NCBI GenBank assembly: GCA_002479215.1
Contig: DLME01000239.1
Coordinates: forward strand, 1-24,274
DNA length: 24,274 bases
From: Syntrophaceae bacterium UBA7544
GTDB taxonomy: Bacteria; Desulfobacterota; Syntrophia; Syntrophales; Smithellaceae
Direction: 5' to 3'
Below the pieces are notes generated by a model that was not told where the DNA came from, made no database searches, and was given only the letters and a program-made list of their open reading frames with translations. Both the position numbers and the translations under genes were made by a program. The number at the start of each line of letters is the position of its first letter. Position 1 is the first letter of the stretch. Shown here one piece after another: positions 21,783 through 24,274 of the stretch.

Positions 21783-22364
21783 ATGAAAATAGATCATCAT
21801 ATCATTTCACAAATTATCACTGAGGGAGCGCACATTCTTGATCTTGGCTGCGGCAACGGAGAGCTTCTTTCATTTCTCGAAAAGCAAAACCAGGCACTCG
21901 TCCAAGGCATCGAACTTGACGAAGATCAAATGCACCAGTGCGTCGAACGCGGCCTGACGGTGCTTCAGGGAGATATCGAAAGCGGTCTGGTTGATTATCC
22001 TGATCAGTCGTTTGATTACGTGATTCTCAATCAGATCATGCAGCAAATTAAAAAAGCTGACTTTGTCATTCAGGAATCACTGCGCGTGGGAAAGCGCGTC
22101 ATTGTGGGCTTCCCTAATTTTGCGCATATAAAAGCACGTTTAACTCTCTTCGCCCAGGGAAGGACTCCGATTAATGATGCCCTGCCCTACTACTGGTTTG
22201 AAACGCCCAACATCCGTTTCCTGACGATTCGCGATTTTATCGATTATTGCCGGAAGAAAGATATTAAAATCGAGCAGAAATATTATTTGGGCAAGTCCGG
22301 ATTAATCAATATTCTGCCCAATTTATTTGCGCAAAATGCGCTCTTTGTCATCACACGGCACTGA
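21783..22364 (+). CDS. metW: Methionine biosynthesis protein MetW
   Basis: A 193-residue class I methyltransferase-fold protein. Motif I is ILDLGCGNGELLSFL (residues about 18-32), with the MetW-specific QGIELDEDQMHQCVERGL and GDIESGLVDYPDQSFDYVILNQ, and the C-terminal half NFAHIKARLTLFAQGRTP, PYYWFETPNIRFLTI. MetW is known to partner MetX in homoserine acylation in several proteobacteria; its methyltransferase activity is unproven. It is adjacent to metX with the same orientation, so one operon. Confidence 0.95.
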   Translation: MKIDHHIISQIITEGAHILDLGCGNGELLSFLEKQNQALVQGIELDEDQMHQCVERGLTVLQGDIESGLVDYPDQSFDYVILNQIMQQIKKADFVIQESLRVGKRVIVGFPNFAHIKARLTLFAQGRTPINDALPYYWFETPNIRFLTIRDFIDYCRKKDIKIEQKYYLGKSGLINILPNLFAQNALFVITRH

Positions 22365-22388
22365 GAAACGCTAGGGAATGGAGATTAT

Positions 22389-22766
22389 ATGGAAAAGAAA
22401 ATTTTAGCATCGGCTAAGCTACCGGTCTTGGGACCTTACTCCTCGGCAGTAGAGGCTGGCAGCTTTATTTTCTTATCAGGCCAACTGCCGCTTAATCCGT
22501 CAACCGGCGAAATCGTTATGGATATAAAAGCGGCCACAAGACAAACGCTTACAAACATAAAGACCATCCTTGAAGAAAATGGGCTGTCACTGAAAAATAT
22601 TGTCAAGACAACCATCTTTTTAAAGAATATGGCAGATTTTGCGGTCGTCAACGAAATCTACGCTGGGGTTTTCCCCAATGAAGCGCCTGCTCGCTCAACT
22701 ATTGAAGTTGCAGCTTTGCCCAAAGGCGCGCCACTGGAAATTGAAGCAATTGCGGTAAGGAAGTAA
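22389..22766 (+). CDS. ridA: RidA-family enamine/imine deaminase
   Basis: A 125-residue trimeric cytosolic protein that hydrolyses reactive 2-aminoacrylate-type enamines made by PLP enzymes. The family signature is complete: GPYSSAVEAGSFIFLSGQLP, TLTNIKTILEENGLSL, and APARSTIEVAALPKGAPLEI with catalytic Arg102 and an acidic residue in EIEAIA. It follows metW by 24 bases and precedes the MOSC gene by 2, suggesting one transcript in which it may detoxify by-products of amino acid metabolism (inference). Confidence 0.95.
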   Translation: MEKKILASAKLPVLGPYSSAVEAGSFIFLSGQLPLNPSTGEIVMDIKAATRQTLTNIKTILEENGLSLKNIVKTTIFLKNMADFAVVNEIYAGVFPNEAPARSTIEVAALPKGAPLEIEAIAVRK

Positions 22767-22768
22767 TC

Positions 22769-23209
22769 ATGGGTAAAATACTGTCCGTCAACATCAGTGA
22801 AAAAAAAGGAGAAAAAAAACATAATGTCGGTGAGAGCCGCGCATTGATTGATATGGGGCTCGCCGATGATGCGCATATTGGAATGGAATTGCGTCAAATA
22901 AGTTTATTGGCGGCAGAAAGCATCGAAAAAATCCGGCGAAAGGGATTAAATGTCAGCTACGGTGATTTTGCCGAGAATCTCACAACAGAAGGCATCGAAC
23001 TCTATACCCTGCCGCTCGGCACAAAAATAAAAATAGGTAAAGATGTATTGCTGCAAGTAACGCAAATCGGTAAAGTCTGCGCCAAACCCTGCGCTATTTT
23101 TTACGCCGTAGGCGATTGCGTCATGCCGAAAGAAGGTATTTTCGCCCGCGTCCTGTCTGAAGGAAATATCAAGATCGGCGATGACATAACAATCTGTCAT
23201 GATATTTAG
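22769..23209 (+). CDS. MOSC-domain protein
   Basis: A 146-residue stand-alone MOSC (molybdenum cofactor sulfurase C-terminal) domain. Conserved pieces are RQISLLAAESIEKI, GDFAENLTTEGIELYTLPLGT, VTQIGKVCAKPCAIF (C104, C108) and AVGDCVMPKEGIFARVL (C117). The family is predicted to carry sulfur on a conserved Cys for metal-sulfur chemistry, often of molybdenum cofactor; no moa or mog gene is adjacent here. The start ATG is 2 bases after the ridA stop. The expected N-terminal metal-cofactor site motif with GDAHAG is altered to DDAHIG. Function beyond family unknown. Confidence 0.9.
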   Translation: MGKILSVNISEKKGEKKHNVGESRALIDMGLADDAHIGMELRQISLLAAESIEKIRRKGLNVSYGDFAENLTTEGIELYTLPLGTKIKIGKDVLLQVTQIGKVCAKPCAIFYAVGDCVMPKEGIFARVLSEGNIKIGDDITICHDI

Positions 23210-23212
23210 ACT

Positions 23213-23578
23213 ATGCAGACATTTCTTCCTTATCCGGATTTTAAGAAATCATTGCAGACACTGGACTACCGCCGCCTAGGCAAACAAAGATTGGAGTCGC
23301 ATTAAATCATTCGTGCTATCAAATTCGGCGGGGGTTATAGCAGGCATCCAGTCGTCAGAATGTGGCACGGACATATCAACGCTTTAAAACACTATTACAA
23401 TCTGGCCATTGATGAATGGGTCAAGCACGGCTACAAAAACAACATGCATAAAATGAAGATTTCCGGCAAGATTGCCTACCCTCGGTGGTTTGGCCGAAAA
23501 AACTTTCACGCCGCTCATCGTTCCAATTTGCTACGTAAAGATCCGGAATACTATATCGGGAATTGTTGTTGCTCATGA
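23213..23578 (+). pseudogene. Pyrimidine-dimer DNA glycosylase family (MSMEG_6728-like), disrupted
   Basis: From ATG 23213 the frame reads MQTFLPYPDF, LDYRRLGKQRLES, then TAA at 23303-23305, then continues without a frameshift as IIRAIKFGGGYSRHPVVRMW, AIDEWVKHGYK, PRWFGRKNFHAAHRSNLLRKDPEYY. This is the pattern of MSMEG_6728-type proteins in the pyrimidine-dimer glycosylase (endonuclease V) family. The family has Gln at the stop position (for example VEAYQI), so CAA to TAA is likely. The normal C-terminus after DPEYY is lost and replaced by IGNCCCS and a TGA, where the sequence runs into the antisense of the dehydrogenase. Its start is 3 bases after the MOSC stop. Confidence 0.82.
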
Positions 23579-24274
23579 TCAGCACCGGCTTAATTGCCTT
23601 ACCGCTTTTTGAATCTCTGATTGCTTTATTGATATCCCGAAAATGATAGAATTTCTCGAGCCGGTCAAAAGGGAATTTGCCCAACTGGTATAATTTGATC
23701 AGCTTAGGAATAAATACTTGCGGCACCGAGTCACCTTCGATTATTGCCACAGCCTTTTTTCCCTTAGGCACAAAATCAGGAACGCCATCGCCGGTGAAGA
23801 AGGCCGCTGTGCCTCGTTTTTTTATCACCTCAATAGCCAGCCGTAACAGCTGGGGATTGCCGGTAATTTCCAGAACATAATCAACGCCGCCTGCGATAAT
23901 GCTGTTAATGCTTGAGGCAACATCAGCGCGACGACTGTCAATAACATGAGTTGCGCCCAGTTCCAGAGCCAATTTAAGGCGAAGAGGAGCAATATCCACC
24001 CCGATAATCGGATTGGCTCCAACAATGCGAGCAGCCATGACGGCCGCCAAACCTACTGCTGCCGTACCAAAAATGGCGATACTCGCGCCCCTCTGAACAT
24101 GGAGTGTGTTCATCACAGTACCCGCTCCTGTTTGAATACCACAGCCCAGCGGCGCCAGAATTTTGAGCGGTAGTTTTTTGGAAACCTTGACTATGTTGCG
24201 TTCCGTTGCCAGAATGTAGGAAGAAAATGAAGACTGGCCGAAGAAATGCCCGCGCACGCCACTGGGCTCAAGGG
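23421..24274 (-). CDS. Zinc-type alcohol dehydrogenase, partial; tail fused to antisense of a pseudogene
   Basis: The C-terminal two thirds of a zinc-dependent medium-chain alcohol dehydrogenase (aryl-alcohol/AdhC type); the N-terminal GroES-like catalytic zinc domain lies beyond the right edge. The frame enters at 24274 as LEPSGVRGHFFGQSSFSSY and shows LGCGIQTGAGTVMN, the NAD-binding GTAAVGLAAVMAA, GVDIAPLRLKLA, LELGATHVID and ALEITGN-like VDYVLEITGNP, ending with SGKAIKPVLIMS, the usual family C-terminus. It then reads on for about 45 residues (NNNSRYSIPDL and onward) to 23421, antisense to the DNA glycosylase remnant. The true end was probably near 23575; loss of the original stop made the extension. 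Whether the long form is stable is unknown. Confidence 0.85.
   Translation of the reverse strand, partial: LEPSGVRGHFFGQSSFSSYILATERNIVKVSKKLPLKILAPLGCGIQTGAGTVMNTLHVQRGASIAIFGTAAVGLAAVMAARIVGANPIIGVDIAPLRLKLALELGATHVIDSRRADVASSINSIIAGGVDYVLEITGNPQLLRLAIEVIKKRGTAAFFTGDGVPDFVPKGKKAVAIIEGDSVPQVFIPKLIKLYQLGKFPFDRLEKFYHFRDINKAIRDSKSGKAIKPVLIMSNNNSRYSIPDLYVANWNDERRESFFGQTTEGRQSCRKSSFYACCFCSRA

Overview
The window looks like chromosomal DNA of an AT-leaning, anaerobic, Gram-negative bacterium, most likely a deltaproteobacterium (Desulfobacterota) near the Syntrophales. This placement is an inference from gene content: a rubrerythrin, a flavoredoxin-like flavoprotein, LysM and MltD-type envelope proteins, lipoproteins with clear lipoboxes, an Rrf2 regulator in front of an Fe-S quinolinate synthase, and metX-metW. 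No 16S or other decisive marker is present.

Layout. 1-2420 (minus): a GerMN-domain membrane protein followed by a fusA-type elongation factor G that runs off the left edge, with a good promoter at 2451-2479. 2421-4728: an accessory segment bounded by two 41-bp direct repeats (2527-2567 and 4546-4586). It holds a truncated membrane-sensor fragment, a small secreted Cys-containing protein, a zinc-ribbon plus HEPN-like protein with an RxxxxH motif, and possibly a 33-residue membrane peptide. 4729-5962 (minus): rubrerythrin and a flavin reductase-like protein. 6180-6368: a small conserved hypothetical. 6380-8762 (minus): a four-gene cluster (72-aa helical protein, HD hydrolase, lipoprotein, HIBCH-like enoyl-CoA hydratase-family protein) behind a recognisable promoter. 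8763-9114: intergenic DNA with tandem covarying hairpins.

9115-12995 (plus): a DUF1385 membrane protein, a two-LysM secreted protein followed by a strong terminator, and a PP-loop ATPase fused to an NFACT-R-like domain. A DUF4301 gene converges on the last with an 11-bp overlap. 14852-16027: MltD-like lytic transglycosylase with a TTG start. 16028-16842 (minus): a dead D-Ala-D-Ala carboxypeptidase gene with two nonsense codons and a T-tract frameshift. 17087-18961: a DUF4410-like lipoprotein and an amidohydrolase-fold protein that appears to have lost most metal ligands. 19047-20553: Rrf2 regulator plus nadA, with a palindrome at the likely promoter. 20614-23209: metX, metW, ridA and a MOSC protein. 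23213-23578: a pseudogene of a pyrimidine-dimer DNA glycosylase (MSMEG_6728 type), whose tail runs antisense into an edge-truncated zinc alcohol dehydrogenase. A deletion appears to have fused the two convergent ends.

How the parts work together: most genes are housekeeping (translation, peroxide defence, peptidoglycan turnover, NAD and methionine biosynthesis). The parts that deserve a second look are the repeat-bounded HEPN segment, a family of hairpins with a shared 14-nt loop but different stems, the Rrf2 operator candidate ahead of nadA, the amidohydrolase pseudoenzyme, and two decaying genes carrying in-frame stops.
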